From Seriola aureovittata (taxonomy: Eukaryota; Chordata; Actinopteri; Carangiformes; Carangidae), in assembly GCF_021018895.1 (NCBI RefSeq), contig NC_079380.1, positions 9,791,736-9,855,735 of the forward strand: a stretch of DNA of 64,000 bases, given 5' to 3'. The notes below the pieces were generated by a model. That model was not told the origin of the DNA. It searched no databases and was given only the letters and a program-made list of their open reading frames with translations. The position numbers were made by a program, and so were the translations under genes. Below are positions 14,262 through 28,074 of the stretch, in pieces (the stretch's first letter is position 1; each line of letters opens with the position of its first letter).

Positions 14262-14418
14262 TGTTTTCTGGCCACCTGGCAAATATAAATCCAATATTCA
14301 CTCTCTTTTGATCCATTTCTGGTTTCTACTAACTTCTGAGGAAAATATCTGGCTCCTCATCTACTAAATGCTCCACTGTGTTCACCAGCTAGTCGCTAAC
14401 CATGTCTGCCTGCATTTT
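14262..14418 (+). repeat. 157-bp dispersed repeat, copy 1
   Basis: Aligns along its length with 26022-26178 in the same orientation. Shared words include cacctggcaaata, 'ggtttctactaacttctgag' (copy 2: ggtctctaccaactcctgag) and gttcaccagctagtc. It has no coding capacity. I recognise the phrase from other teleost genomes but cannot assign a class. Confidence 0.75.
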
Positions 14419-15291
14419 GCGTCTACCAATAGCTTGCATGTGAGGCAATAAAGGAACATCTGTAAATTGCAGCTACAGAAAATATCTTGGGTTAAACTCT
14501 CCCCCTCTAAACTGCATGAGTCTGTGCATGCACATCGGTCACACAAACACTGTCTCTCCTGGTCACATATTTACACGTTGCTCCTCCTTTGTTGTTCAAA
14601 TACTCAGACGTGCATGTGTTCATGGTGTTACTTATTCATTTTTATGACATTTGATCGAGCGCAATTGGTCAAGCACAATTCTTGATGGACTTTTTGCCTG
14701 GGGCCCCCAAAAAAGTCTAGGATCACCACTGATGCTGCTAATGCATCAGGAAACATAGCTTCATAAGGTGATAATATGTCATCTTATTGTGCTGTCTGAC
14801 AAAGACAAGTATCCTACCATTTAAGTTTTGCAAAAGAAAATGACTAAAATGAACCATAAACTATGACTCAGTTGCAGATCAATCTTCTATTGAGCAATTT
14901 ATTTCTCCACTGTAGAATATTCAGCTGAAAGACACTGGTTTTGATATTAAAGCTTTGGCAAGTTGTTGCTCAAATCCTGCTACAATATTTCAGCCCATAT
15001 TGAAACTGGGAATCTCTCAAAGGCCTCCATTTCACCTGCAGCATTTCTTCTTTGTCAGTTTACAGCTCCAGATTACTGTGATTTCAACCTTGTAAATTTT
15101 CAGTTTTCAATTTACCAAGCTGAGTACAAGTACCAGTTCAATTCTGTGTACATCAGAAGAAGCGAACAAAGCAGGCTTTGTTCAGATTAAAATAATTAAA
15201 ATAATATGACTTTGAAAGGCTTCTATCCCCTTACATTTTTTAATTTCTTAACAATTTGATGACAGTCAGAAGTGTTGAAGAGGTGTTTGTT
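14419..15291. other. Gene-free stretch
   Basis: No exon recognised. Around 14695-14740 'gcctggggcccccaaaa' resembles a short phrase found in several fish repeats, but the match is too small to call. Confidence 0.35.
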
Positions 15292-15308
15292 TATATATAT
15301 ATATTTAG

Positions 15309-15350
<42 letters not shown>

Positions 15351-15384
15351 CTTTTTTTTTTCTTTTTTTTTCTTTTTTTTTTTT
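15292..15384. repeat. (TA)n tracts followed by T-rich (T8C)n tract
   Basis: Two TA runs (15292-15304 and 15312-15345) separated by a short 'tttagggg', followed at 15351-15384 by poly-T broken by single C residues. Pure low complexity. Confidence 0.95.
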
Positions 15385-17984
15385 ACACAAAATGCCTTCA
15401 TCTCCTTTTTCTTCAGCTAGAATTACTGTTCATTAAAGCTACAGTTTGTTACGCCAGCATGCACTCAAGAGAGACAGAGCACATTTTTGCAGTCTAACAA
15501 ATTGCTTTTCCCTTTCATGTCTAAGAATCTAACAAACAATGAGGAGATTATGCAGCTTGTATACCATCTAAAGCCTCAAAAAGCATTTTGTTTTCACTTA
15601 AAAGGAAGACCTGCAGCTTCCCCTCCTTCATTCAACAAATTCCAGTAACAAAAATGAGGGATATTCAAATTGTGTTGTATAAGCCAAATGTTAATTCTCA
15701 GTTGTTTTTTGAGCAAGTCAGGAAGTCTTGTATCATCAGTACTGCTGTATGTCCATTTGCAAAACAGCTAATTTCTTTCACTTCATGTTTACAAAGTTGT
15801 AAAGAAAAAACAAACCTTTGAATATGAGTGGTATATGTACAGCTCAAGACTGATTTCTCTCTGCCAGCAACTTCCTGGAGGACATCCTGACATCGCTGTA
15901 TTAACATCAATTCAATCAATACTTTCCATTTAGAAAATGAATAGATTTACGTAATTGAACCTCCGGGGTCCACTCAGTACGACTCAGTGATTTACCTCAA
16001 TGGTTAAACCGCTCGCTGATACCTGTTGTAATTTTGTTCTGCTTGAACTGCTGCAGTGAACTGAAAACATTGGAAGCTACAAATGAAACATTGCAATGAT
16101 GTTTTGAGAAAAAAAAAGGAAAAAGAGAAAAGCTTCAAAGTCTGTGTTTCTCATTGTACTCCTGCTTGCAGTTAATATTAGCTAGTCAATGTGCAACGAA
16201 GACTGGATGAATAGAAATGGCTGTTTTACTGAAATTATGTATTACTGAAACATCTGTGCACGTTTCATTCTGCACAAACATTCAGTGCTTCGAAACCAGC
16301 TGAGAGGATTTTCTCTGACTCTCACATTATATTTTGACAAACACAAGACAAGAGACTGTGAAATGCTTTGCACCATTTCTGACAAATCATGTACAATTTC
16401 AGTAACATGACATATTTAGAGGTTTTCGTTCTGCATCATTTGAGGGGAATAGCATGACGAGGAGGAACTGCAGTGGCAGTAGTCGCTGCAGTCGCAGTAA
16501 AGATACTGATATGATGATAGAGACATCATCTTATCTATAACGAAAATGAGGCAATACATTTTCTTTCAGTATTGCAGTATTGCGTCACACTTTATTCTTC
16601 CACTCCATCTTCCATCGCACCTGCAGCTCATGCCTTCCTCCCAATTGCTCTCCTCTTTTCAACCACACTGGGTGTCTAAATGCAGCAATTAGCCAAAGTC
16701 ATTTACATCCCAGGGCTCTATATCAGGCAAGTCTTTTCTCATCTGATCACTTTTGTGTTTCTGAATTGCATTTTTAAGGTGTCATATAAATTGAGGAAGT
16801 CTATTTAGGCACAATTGAATAGATCCTGTTAAAGATCCTTGAAGCCGTTTTTCAACGCCATGATTAATGTTTTTGTCCCGTTCACTGGAGAAAAGGTGAT
16901 ACAGGCCTGTTTTAGTCACTGCTCAGAGAAATGTTTAACATCACAGGGGGATGGGACAAACCCTGATTCACATGTGTTGAAGCTGAAGCAACCAGACGTT
17001 TAGCTTTGATGTTGCAGTTTTTCAGAACTGCCACGCTCAATCGGAATAGTTTACAGCATGCGAATCCCATCAAGAATTACAGAAATATGACAGGCAGCAA
17101 CCTCATGAGATTACTGTAGATTCTCACTCCAGTCGAGACTGCCTGGAAGATGTTTTTTCCACCAAGAGAACACGGTGCTTACTCAACTTTGTGGAAAATT
17201 AAAAAAGGAAATGAAGCATTTCTTCTCGAAACAAGCTAAAATTGAAAATTAACTGCTAAATGTCACACAACAGGTGGCTCCCTTTTCACCCACCTCTGCC
17301 TGGGTTTGTCATTGATCCTGAGGGTAACAATGATGTTTCATAATGATGACATTTTATCAAAAAAGACCCAGGATTGTAAAAGCCCCTTATTGGTCCTTTT
17401 AAAAAAGAATTGCAACACTTTGCAGCATGTCATTAAACCCGATTTACAGCACTTAATTTCCCAAGACAAGACACAACATTGTCTAATTCCATCTGCTGCA
17501 TTGCATGAAGTGCTGACAGAGATCTGTACCGTGTCTTTCATGTTTCAACAGACTTACTTGAGGCACATACACTGTCTGTCCTACAGTTTGAGGGCTTTTA
17601 TCATGCAAAGCGCTCACATGCTGTGGATATATTGTCCTGCTCTCAATAACAGCAAGCCGCAGCTAACCACTACATCAAGACAAAGATCTAAAATATTTCG
17701 CGACACCTGTGCCTTTGCTCGACTATTTGAAATCTGTGCTCTCACTGAAAAACGAATTGTCCTAAGTGACTACCTGCTCCGTGTCACCTTTACTAGGAGC
17801 GTGGCACCAACAATGACACCTGACGGATAAGATGGGAGCAGATAGGACATCCAGATATCACAGTTCACACACAAGTTTCGTAAAGCAACAGCACACACTC
17901 GTTTGGCCCAGCTACAAGAGATTAATTATGAATGGAGCTGTGGACTCTAATTGAAATTATCTGTTAGAACATTTTCTGAATGCA
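15385..17984. other. Gene-free stretch
   Basis: No recognisable exon. The longest open frame (174 codons, plus strand, 17306-17830) has no domain or compositional sign of being protein coding and is about what chance allows over this much DNA. A small imperfect array of cagt words is at 16468-16500. Confidence 0.4.
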
Positions 17985-18285
17985 TACAAAATCATAATAT
18001 AATCAATAATGAAACACTAATAAACTTTATATAGTTGATTAATCATTTAAGTAATTTTTCATAAGATAATGCCTCATTTACCACTTAGTTCTTCGCTTAT
18101 GAGTATTTGCTGCTTTTCTCTGTTTTATATCATTATAACTCAAATATCATTGGCTGTTGGTCCAAAGACTGTTTTAAAAAACTTCTGGTTTTAATATTTC
18201 ACCTTGGGCTCAGGGACATCAAATTTTAATCAAAATAAATATTCAACAGATTAATCAATAACAATTACATTCATTAGCCCTGACA
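17985..18285 (-). mobile_element. hAT-like non-autonomous element, 'cagggctgcaac/gattaatcg' family, copy 1
   Basis: Contains 'ttgattaatcatttaagtaa', 'tttgctgcttttctctg', 'caccttgggctcagggac' and near the end 'cagattaatcaataac', finishing with agccctg. This is the layout of a very common teleost element whose ends read cagggctgcaac and carry repeated gattaatcgatt motifs. Other copies here: 20555-20945, 45820-45960, 48135-48480 and 63560-63835. Confidence 0.65.
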
Positions 18286-20554
18286 TAACCCAACAAGCCA
18301 GAGCAAATGCTTTAATTACATTATCATCTTGAGTAGAAAGGCCAGATCCTAACTCAGACTGCTGTTTGCATAATAAGATTTTATCATTAACTGTTGCTTG
18401 CATTTCCATACTTCCAGCTTGATCATACAAGAGAGAGGAAGCATGCATCATTGCCAGTCGACAAACCACAGACATTTCAAAAACCCTTTGTCATTTTTGT
18501 AAAGACTCAAGGAGTCCGGGTGTTGTGATCATTTAAAATTTAATTTTCAACTCCAGGTAACATATTGAAGCATCAATCAGGGCAGCTGCACAATGTAGAA
18601 AAAAAATGTTGTGAGAAGTGAGAAATTACAACTAACACCCAGGTAATTATGATACTATAATAATTATAGGCGGGAGTAAATAATTCACATTTTCCAAGAT
18701 ATGACCACATTTTCTAGAAACCACACAGGTACTAGCTCTGATTACATATTTCAGGCCACTGACAGTAAAAACACATCATCGTTACTATTTGTGTATTAAT
18801 CTAATATCCTTGTCACAAAACAGGTAGAACTGGTTAAAAAAAAGAACGTTTTTGAGGGTTTTGATTTTTGGTAAAGTTTGGTTCGATTTAGGCACATAAA
18901 TAACTCGGCAAGTTTTAGGAAACATCACCTTATTTCCTACTTTGCTCCTGCCATAATCACTACAGCTGCTAGACGCAATTGTCGCTGTCAACAGACACCA
19001 GTCTCTTCCAGTCACCTCAGGTCTGTGGCAGTTCAGTGGTTGTATAATGAGGGAGTTGGTCATTCACTTCCTTGCTCTATTTTTTTTCAAGCTTATCTCA
19101 GCACTTAACCCAAGAACCGCCGATTTTTCAAACTTTTAGGTCCACACTGTGGAGCTTAAATGAATACGGAAGACAGGGTTCTGTGTTAAATCTTTTTTTT
19201 TAAACTGCAAATATATTATTAAATATTTTGTAGTTCAAAATATTAAATGGTTGCTGTCCGATATGCCTGAGTAATACACTGGGGATTGTTTCACACCACA
19301 ACATGAAGGAACTACTGGGCCAGCAGCACAAACTAATGAAGGGAATGTTTATCTTCCAAAGGACATGTGTCATTTGAATTTAGGCACAACCTAATATGGC
19401 TCAAATCTGAGGACAAAGCAGAGGAAACTGCTGCAGGACACACCGTTTTAGTTAGCTCATTAATTGGGTGGCAATTATGGAAACCAATCCTTCAGGCTGT
19501 TCTCTGTTTTCTGCAGCTGTACTGAATACTGTATTGCTCTCGGATGCATTAGCGATAGCCTCTTCAGTCCAGTTTTTAAAAAATAAAGTAAAAGACGCTA
19601 ACGGCTTGAAGAAAATGTTTTGAGATCACATAAAATAAAACATTTTCTTCTTCAGATACACAATATTACTTCACATAATAACTTTATGAAAACAGGGAGG
19701 ACAGATCATTTCAATGCAGTTTCTGGCAGCTACACCAGAAAGGAGAAATGATTCAACAATTATGTGTCATGTAGATAATGTGGTGGTGTTGTCGTTGCTA
19801 TTGATTTTCAATTTTTATACAAAAGAACATTTAATTCTGAAAGATTTTTCCCAAATGTTCTCCACAAACTAACTTAAAGATGAAAGGAAAAGAGTAATGT
19901 TTATCACCTCTGTGTAAAATCCCACATCTTCCTAACTTCTGAGATTCTCCACGGGTTATTTTCCCTTGGTGATATAATGTGGAGGAGGGTTTAAAGTTGT
20001 TTGGGTCACTTTTCAAGACACATTGTTGTTCTTCAAAGCACCAAATGGAACAATTTTGTGACAGCTCTCACTGATCCACCAGCAGCCCGTGATGAAAGCA
20101 TAAAGACGGCTCCATTCATCACTAAAGAAACCAGAGTTGTACATAAAATTATTTGCACTTTCGCTGTAATAGAGGAATGGAACAATTATGTAGGTCTATG
20201 CAAATTGTAAGCTTACTTTAATAAACCTGAGTGTGGAGGACGTGTCACACAGTATGAGAGAGCATGGAGGACTTTATCCAATACAGACACACTCACTATT
20301 CATACCTGCAACACTGAGACACTGCACATCTGCACAACATACCAATAAAGACTCACTCATGAATATTGATGAAATTTCACCACCTATGGAAAACTACTGC
20401 ACATGCACTTTGCATGGTGTATCATATTAGCTATCACGGCAGCTCAAAAAATCCTGCTCTTTCCTTTATATACGCTTCCAGAAATACAGTATATCTGCTC
20501 ATACTCATTCAAACTCATTTTTGCATTACAAATGGTACATTTGCTGAAATAATC
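18286..20554. other. Gene-free stretch
   Basis: Nothing recognisable beyond AT-rich unique-looking sequence. Short open frames overlap on both strands between 18785 and 19108 without homology to families I know. Confidence 0.35.
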
Positions 20555-20945
20555 TGCTGATTATTGGTTAATTGATTGAAAGAAAATGAATCAACAATTT
20601 TGATAATTGTCACAGTACAAAGACCATTTTTGATCAAAAATGCTGAAAATGTACTAGTTTCAACCCCTCAAATATTCAAATATCAAGATTTGCTAGAATT
20701 CTTAGTCTTTCATGAGAGCAAACTCGATATCTTGAATATGTCAACTTGAGAGGCAAAACCCCAAAATTACAAATTAGTATCAAAGAAGACAGGAAACCAG
20801 AAAATATTCCTATTTGAGAGGATGAAACCAGAGAATTTTTTAATATTTTCTTTTAAAAAATGATGAATCAATTATCAGAATAGTTGGTGATTATTTTGCT
20901 GTCAATTAACTAATTGATTATTTGTCTGATGATTTCAGCTCTATA
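20555..20945 (-). mobile_element. hAT-like non-autonomous element, 'gattaatcg' family, copy 2
   Basis: Opens with 'ctgattattggttaattgat', continues with 'caacaattttgataattg', 'tttcaacccctcaaatattc' and 'agatttgctagaattc', and ends in 'aactaattgattatttgtct' and gatttcagctc. This follows the internal order of the family but is heavily diverged. No transposase frame. Confidence 0.55.
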
Positions 20946-21744
20946 CTGAGGACCCAAGTGTGCAATGAGACAACAGGAAACTCAACAAAGTAGGAGAAAT
21001 GTTGTACAACATGTCACAGAACCCAAAACACTGCTACAACCTCAGTGTTTACCACTCACACAATGAAAGCATCATAATACACATGCCAAACAACAACCAT
21101 AAGAAAAAACAGATACTCCAGTACAACAAAGTATTTCACTATTAGCACCAAAACAGCAGAAACAGCAAAAATCAGCAGCCAGAAAATGCAATGCACACAC
21201 ACACACTGCCCAAAGCACTTTAACACACAGCATAGATGTAAATAAAGCCCGCAGCAACAATGGTAGCATCTTAAGGTTGGCTTAATTAGAGAGTGGGACC
21301 TTGGGAACAGTAGCTAAGAGTATTAATTAAGCTACAGTGAAAATATTTCAGGTCAAAAACGCACTTTGAGTCTCAGTTTCTAAGCTCTAAAATGGACAAA
21401 AATGTAAATATTAGCCGTTTTGTTCACTAGCTTGTTGCCTTTAGCCGGAGCACTGGAGCCATTGACAAACAGACGTCTGCACAAACAGCAAATTCATGCA
21501 CTTACCTTGTTGAAGTGAAGCCGTGTTCTCCTCGGGGACGACTTACAGAGAAGCAGAGACAAAAAAAACTTCCGTTGTTGGTGACAATTTCAGGCCAACG
21601 GCAAATCCAAATAGTGAGGAGACGGACGATTAAGTCCTTCAAAAATTGGTGGTTTGCGGGTTAGCTTGTAATGAGCAACAGTAGAGCTAACATGTGGGCA
21701 GGGCTCTGAAAGCTCAAATATCCCGCTTATTTTAACATGTTAGT
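20946..21744. other. Gene-free stretch
   Basis: No exon recognised. Begins with 'gaggacccaagtgtgcaatg' and includes short CA-rich text at 21190-21205. Confidence 0.35.
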
Positions 21745-22520
21745 ATGTCCAGTGGCGGAAGAAGTATAATCAAAAGTAGAAGACATTGGGCAGCAGTGTA
21801 CTTGCTACCTTATGAAACTGTATCATATGTTGTCTGAATACTTTTGGTTGGACCAACCACGTGTGACAACTTGCAATGAAGCCTGTTTGAAAAGTGGCTA
21901 AATGTTGCTAGATGACGCAAATACGTGACGTCATCGCGTGGTATTTGTATTCAGCCTAGTTTCCTTAGCATTTGCTTCTCTCCTACTGTCTGTGCTCACA
22001 TGTTGGCTGCAGATTTGTTTTTCCATTTTTATTTCCAATAAAGTGGTTCTCATTGACATTTTTTTCTATTTCTGTTGTGAGACAAAGCAACACGTCAGAA
22101 ATAGTGACTTTTTAACATGTTAACCAGCACTCACCTCCAAGCCATTTCCAAGCTGTTGCTTAGCACTGCTAAAATCCTGATTTTATAATTATGATATCGT
22201 CCGACAAAATCACAAAAGACATATGTTAAAGACTGCGCTGTATTTCAGCTATATTTACTTGTAACATGATCACTAACAGAGAAAGTTAGAAGCTACAGAA
22301 TAGCTTTCTCATCTCATTCTCTGTGGACTGAACGAACTGCTCCGCCTCTCTGCCTCCCTCAGAGTAAACACAAAGACAGGTGCCTCTCACCAGCAACTTT
22401 CTGGAAAGTAGCTAGATGGTTTGTCCAAAAAGTCATTAGATTTGTCGAATGATGATTTGAAGGAAAAAAAAGAAGTCATTAAAGGGGTCTGGAAAGTAGC
22501 TAAGTTGGCAACACAGGTGA
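21745..22520. repeat. Probable composite transposon-derived repeat
   Basis: The left part (21748 on) begins cagtggcggaagaagta, resembling the cagtggtggaagaagta end of a common fish repeat. The right part contains 'ctggaaagtagctagatg', 'tctggaaagtagctaag' and 'ttggcaaca', a phrase I recognise from another teleost element. A TGACGTCA octamer is at 21926-21933. Borders are approximate. Confidence 0.45.
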
Positions 22521-24059
22521 TAAATGCATTGTGACTTTATGGTTATCTCTCCCAAAGGGCATGTAATTTATTTGATCATTTTAGTTTTCATTTCCAGCAA
22601 GAAAACAGTAAAAAAAAGTTTAGTTCAGGAGTTTGTTACTGTAAAAGAAGTAATGGCCCTTGTTTTTTTTTATTCTCAATATGGTTATCAGTAAAACAGA
22701 AATGAATAAAAAATGTTATCTCACTAAAAGCATTGCACTAGCCGGTATTCCATGTGTGACTTCTTACCAATACACCTTAACCCATCAGCCTAGATGTTTT
22801 CATTAAACAGCTTAGATTTATGCTTTGTTTTAATTTCAAAAGACTGATGGAAACCTGTGTCTGGCTTGAAAATGTTTGAGAACAACATATTTTTGGCTTT
22901 GAGTAAATAGTCTGGATAGTTTTTGCAAAACAGTCCGACATATTAAAGGTAACACAGGTACATGCTGCGAGATCAGCCACATGCTAGGGGAAGTAGAATG
23001 TGTCCAACTTGATGTAAGTCTACTCCACGGCCACCATCACCGGCGGTTCATGTTGACTAACAGTGGAAGTCCACAAGAATCAAAAAAGGACGCACCTATG
23101 GAGTTGACTGAGTGATGAAGCTGCATCATTGGTCAGCTGAGTGTTGGACTTTTCCCTTTAGCCGTTGCTCTTTCAAAATGATTTGGTGCCAACAGTTTCT
23201 ATTTTGTTATTAGGGGGCTTTTAAGTCTGCCTCACAACAGTTTTGACTCTTTTTTCTCAAATAGTAACTGGGGCCTTTATTCACTTCAACTGCAGAAGGA
23301 AACAGACTTTTATTTGAGGCAGGCCTTCATTTCTTAATCCCTCTGTTTGATTGGTCAAACCAGTATTGTAGTATGAAGCCTCATTTTGAACCACTCTGGT
23401 TTGCCATGTTAAAATTACTGCTTTACACGTCAATACAAACTCAACACTTCCTGTATCCATTTCAAATTAAAAGCCCTTTAGTGCACAGAAACTTTTATTT
23501 CTCAACAGGGCTTTTATTTGTTGTGCTGATGTGCTGCAGAAAGCATATCATCTAAGCATTTCTGTTGTTCACATGCGATTCAGATCTGCTACTTATGGCT
23601 TCTGTCTCGCTCCCTCTCTCATGCTCTCTCTGCTCGGTGTATCTCATGTTTAGTCATTCCTCTGCCTCCTTTAGCGATAATGGTACCTGTAATACATTTT
23701 GCTTATTTGCCATAATGGAGTTGAGGCTCAGTGAATTGGAAGCACAGATCCACACCATTAGCTGCTGCAGTTAGCCAGCTCCCAGTAGGGTGTCGGATTG
23801 GGTTGATTACATATGTAAGCCCAGTTCTGGAACATGCACGCAGCATGCTCTCAGTAAATGAATGACAGGCACACAGAGAGGGCAGGTAAAAACTCCTCAG
23901 TGCACCCTGAGCTCACATACAGGGTATACTGTATATTACCTGGTTTTTACCAAGTCTTCTATACATAAAATTGCTTTTTATGTTGTTATCGGTCCAGGAG
24001 GAGCTCATTTTAACCACCATAGTTTATATATGTATGTCTGTATTGGTAGTTAACAAAAT
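22521..24059. other. Gene-free stretch
   Basis: No coding exon recognised. The frames at 23373-23555 and 23565-23774 are short and without domain features. Confidence 0.35.
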
Positions 24060-24250
24060 ATAATTTTAGTTACTCATCACAGATTTTTATGTGTAACAAA
24101 AAAAACTAAAGCTGAGTAAAAATTACAATATTTACTCTGAACTGTAGTAGAGTACAATAGGTCGAAGTGGAAACACTCTATTAAAGTACATCTAAATTTC
24201 ACCTCATGACATTACTTGAGTAAGTACTCAGTAACTTTTATCCACTGACT
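24060..24250. repeat. Repeat end fragment ('acttgagtaagtactcagta')
   Basis: The text 'ttacttgagtaagtactcag' followed by 'taacttttatccactgac' resembles the arm of the common fish repeat ending cagtggtggaaagtaactaag. Only one arm is clear. Confidence 0.45.
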
Positions 24251-26021
24251 ATGTTATATGTGAGTTCTCCAGTCGTCTGCATGAACTAGTGTGCAGGCTT
24301 GTAATGTAGAGCAGCAGTCGCCAGCCTACATTCAATACCTAAATCTGTGATGAAAAATTCAAGCAAAGCCGTACTAAGAACCCAAATCCCAGTTTGTTTT
24401 TTTTTGCACAAAAAAGAAATACACAGCAGATAAAGAGGACAAACAAAAAAAGAAGTTGTACTTTGTATTTTTGTTGGTTAAAATGTTATATGCAGCCTAA
24501 AATAAGAGCATGTTCAACACAGAGAATACAGGAACATGATATAATGGGGCAACAGCGTCTCTATAATTAGCTTTAATCCATTTAACTGTGTACAACTTAC
24601 AACATTTCTTAGAAAAATATAAAAAATAATAAACACTAGAAGCAACAGGAAATAATAACTTACCATGGTGAGGTTTTATTTTTATTGAACAGAAGATTGC
24701 CATGTCACTTCTAATAGGTAAAGGATTATGTAATGAGGTAGAAACCTGGTAGATATTTAAGCTTATTTCATGTGCCTGAAGACATCAGTTCTCCCTCTTT
24801 CAAATGAGTTTTAATTGCTCTGTGTTTTCTCCATTTTCAGCAGGTTTTTCAGATTTAATGGGTGAATGTTAAATTTAAATCAGCTTCCTTTGTTTGTGAA
24901 GTTTGTGAAAATAATGAAAAAACAAGTGTTGCTGTCCCTCTCTAACTTGTGGCACAGTCTAATCATCCCTAAATAACTATTAAGGGCTGCATATTGACTG
25001 GATTGTGGTTTCAGCTCATATGTCTCTTAATTATAGCACAAATTAGCCAGTAACGAAATGTTTTGAGGGCACAGATACTTTGTAAGGGCAGAGCATTTTC
25101 TGAACTTCTTGTTATTGCAAAAATAAATCTCTAACATTATTGGATTTGGTGTAAAACGTAGAGGTTGTAATTTTCCACAACCAAAGGAGCAGCGACATCA
25201 TTGAAATAGCAAGAACTCAAAAAGCAGACTCATCCAGTTTTTATAATCAGTGATAACGTGGCCATTACATTCACTGTGATGACTGTACATGGCAGCTATT
25301 CAAATCTGTCTCTGTAATATGGGGATCAGCACCTCCTCCACTTATAGACCTCAGCAGAAATGACATAAAGAAGGAAGACAGTTACTATTTTGTTGACTTA
25401 GATATAATGAGACTACTGCCCTGCAGATGAGCTACAGGTTTCATAACTTCATTGAACAAGCCGTGAATCCAAACAGGCGCACAGTGTTTATTGGGAAATA
25501 GCTGATTATGAAGTTATGTGATGTTTCTAGTAAGCTGATGCTGTAGAGACATTGTAGAGATTCAGTACTGACTTTCAAAACTATAGATACACATGGTAAT
25601 AAAGCTAAAACATATGATGCATTGTTATAGTTGACCCCAGATTTTTTACAAATCAAATGACAGATGTAAGCATTTAGCATACTGGTTCAATTCCTTAGCA
25701 AACATCGCCCAGCAGACAATGTTAAAATATTGAAATGTAATGACTAGTCCAAGAAAGCAAAACATGTACTTTCTGTGCCAAGAGTAAAAACAAATGTGAA
25801 ACTTCATTCATTCATTTATTTCCGCTGCTTTCTAATGTCTCCAAAAAGATTGTGTCCAATTCCTTTCTAAATTTAAATGTGTGTAAGCACTTTGAAACTG
25901 CCTTATGTATGAATTGTGATATATATATAACTTTGTCTTGCCTAGCCATATATTTTACTGCCCCATAAAAAGTGAACATCCCTTGACATCACTGTGTAAA
26001 GTTGATATGGCTTCTTTACAC
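24251..26021. other. Gene-free stretch with a LINE-like tail
   Basis: No exon recognised. Around 25885-25938 'gtgtaagcactttgaaactg', 'ccttatgtatgaattgtgat' and 'ataactttgtcttgcct' resemble the 3' tail of a fish LINE (..aagcactttgaattgcc...gctatataaataaacttgcc). The rest is AT-rich and anonymous. Confidence 0.4.
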
Positions 26022-26178
26022 GTTTCTGTTCACCTGGCAAATACAAGTCCAACATTCGCCAATTGTTTTAGCTCAGTTTTTGGTCTCTACCAACTCCTGA
26101 GGGAAATATTTGACTCTTTAGCTGCTAAACACTCCACTATGTTCACCAGCTAGTCACTAACTGTGTCTATCTGTCAGT
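26022..26178 (+). repeat. 157-bp dispersed repeat, copy 2
   Basis: Partner of 14262-14418, same orientation and nearly the same length. Shared landmarks: cacctggcaaata, the 'ctcctgaggg' core and gttcaccagctagtcactaa. Divergence is moderate, so this is not a recent duplication. Confidence 0.75.
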
Positions 26179-28074
26179 GTATGGTGGGTTTTTTTTGGTG
26201 GGTTCAGCAGCCGGTCTGTGCCTCACTTTATTAAACGGTAGTCATTAAAGGTCACCTGCAGATGTAACCAACCTTTAGAAGTTTTAAACATGCCATTAAA
26301 CACACAAAGCTCCACTCAGATATAGTTGCTGCCAAAGGTACATGGGACGAGTGCCTGACTACTGACCTGAATTAGTTGTTTGATGCCTGTGGCTGTGCCA
26401 CACGAAAAGGACAGTCTGTACTTTGAAGAGTGACTGTCAGTCAACAAGCTTCACACCCGCGTCAGGTGGAAGATATGAAAGGAGAGCCTTGAAGGACTAT
26501 AGCAGGCTGGAGCGTGAAATGGATGGACACAGTGTAAGAGATTGCGATTGAAAGAGGAAAAGGAAAAAGTTACATCTGATACAAGTAAACGTGCACTGAC
26601 ATGAAGTATGTCCCATTTTTTTCAATGAACAATCATATATATTATATGTATATATATCATATTTCCCAGAAGATCTGTCAAAAGCATTTATGGAATTTGA
26701 AAAAGTGGGATAGTTCATACAGCATATTGATCATACATAAAATTATTACCCAATTATATAAATATATCAGTATATGCTGCTATCCCCATACTGCAATAAA
26801 AGTGAATTTTCACAGTTTAAATATTATAAACTGTCTGCGATAAATTATTACCAGAAATTTGTGGAGTGCAGACTTCAGCTTTCTTGCAAGGTTTAGAAAT
26901 GTAATTAAGGTGATACACAAAATTGCTCAACCAGAGTAGATTTGTTTTCGTCTCCCCCAATTTAAGAGCCGCTTCCCGATGATAGGTTGCTCATCCATCG
27001 GTACTGTAATTGCACATCCAGTGTGATGATAGAGAATAAGCTAATTTCAATTTTGTCATGGATAATGCCACCTGATTTTCTGATGCCGAATCTGGACAAA
27101 ACATCTATCAAAGTACATCACATAAATCATCCCTGACATGGTATTTAAAAATAAATAGACATTAAAAATCATCAACGCAGACTCACACGGTGCCTTGGCT
27201 GTGCACTGACTCAAGCTCAGCAACCAGCACTTGGCACCAGATCATCAGTTATACCTTTTTCTTCTACTTCTATCAATGTCCACCATTACACTGATTAATA
27301 GTGACATTTCATTCCATTCTTTTTTCATAGCTTGCAATTGCTTCCTGTGCACCAATGTAAACGTGTGAACAATGAAATGCAGAGCACAAAACAAGATGGA
27401 CAGCAGTATTGTGTGTGCGTTTCTGTTTGTGTGTCAAGGTAACCACCCGAGTGGGCCGCTGTAGTCACTGTGATGAGAAACAACTTTCAGCTGCGTGACT
27501 CACATATTTGGATGAACACACAGAATCAGGTTATCATTGAACGCTGATGCACCACTGGCTTGGAGACAGACTCCCAGCATCACACGGACTTTGACCAAGA
27601 ATAGTCAATGAACCTACTCTGCCATTTCTGACTTGAAAAAAACATGCCGGTGTCCTACAGAGGAGGAAGCACTACTTGTGGTACTTATTTTCATTCCACT
27701 TTGCTGTTTCCAATAGATAACCAAAAATATGCACCTGCTCTCCTGCTGAGCCAACGCTGCTATTTTCTAGTTCATCCCTGTGGTCGACCTGACTGTCATA
27801 TTGGAATGTGCCTATACGACTGGGCGGATGCTCAATGGACAATTTTCCAAGATGAGAACTTGCTTGTGCCTTTTAAGTCTGTCAGTGAGGTAAAGGAAAT
27901 ATGAAACAACCCAGCCCCGCCCCCCTCAGAAATGACTGTGTGCTCTTATTGGGTGATTCTGCCAATGTGAAAACTATATGATAGGACCCATTCGTTGTCA
28001 TGGTTAGAATGATAAAGTTATAAATGAAAGAAATGAAGCTGAGTATCAGTTTGAAGTATGAAACAAGCACTGAG
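26179..28074. other. Gene-free stretch
   Basis: No exon recognised. The 86-codon plus-strand frame at 27644-27904 has no recognisable domain. Short AT-rich microsatellite-like text is at 26634-26665. Confidence 0.35.

Noticed and set aside
17306..17830. 174-codon plus-strand open frame
   Set aside because: No recognisable domain and no splice context suggesting an exon. One frame of this length is within chance for 64 kb in six frames.
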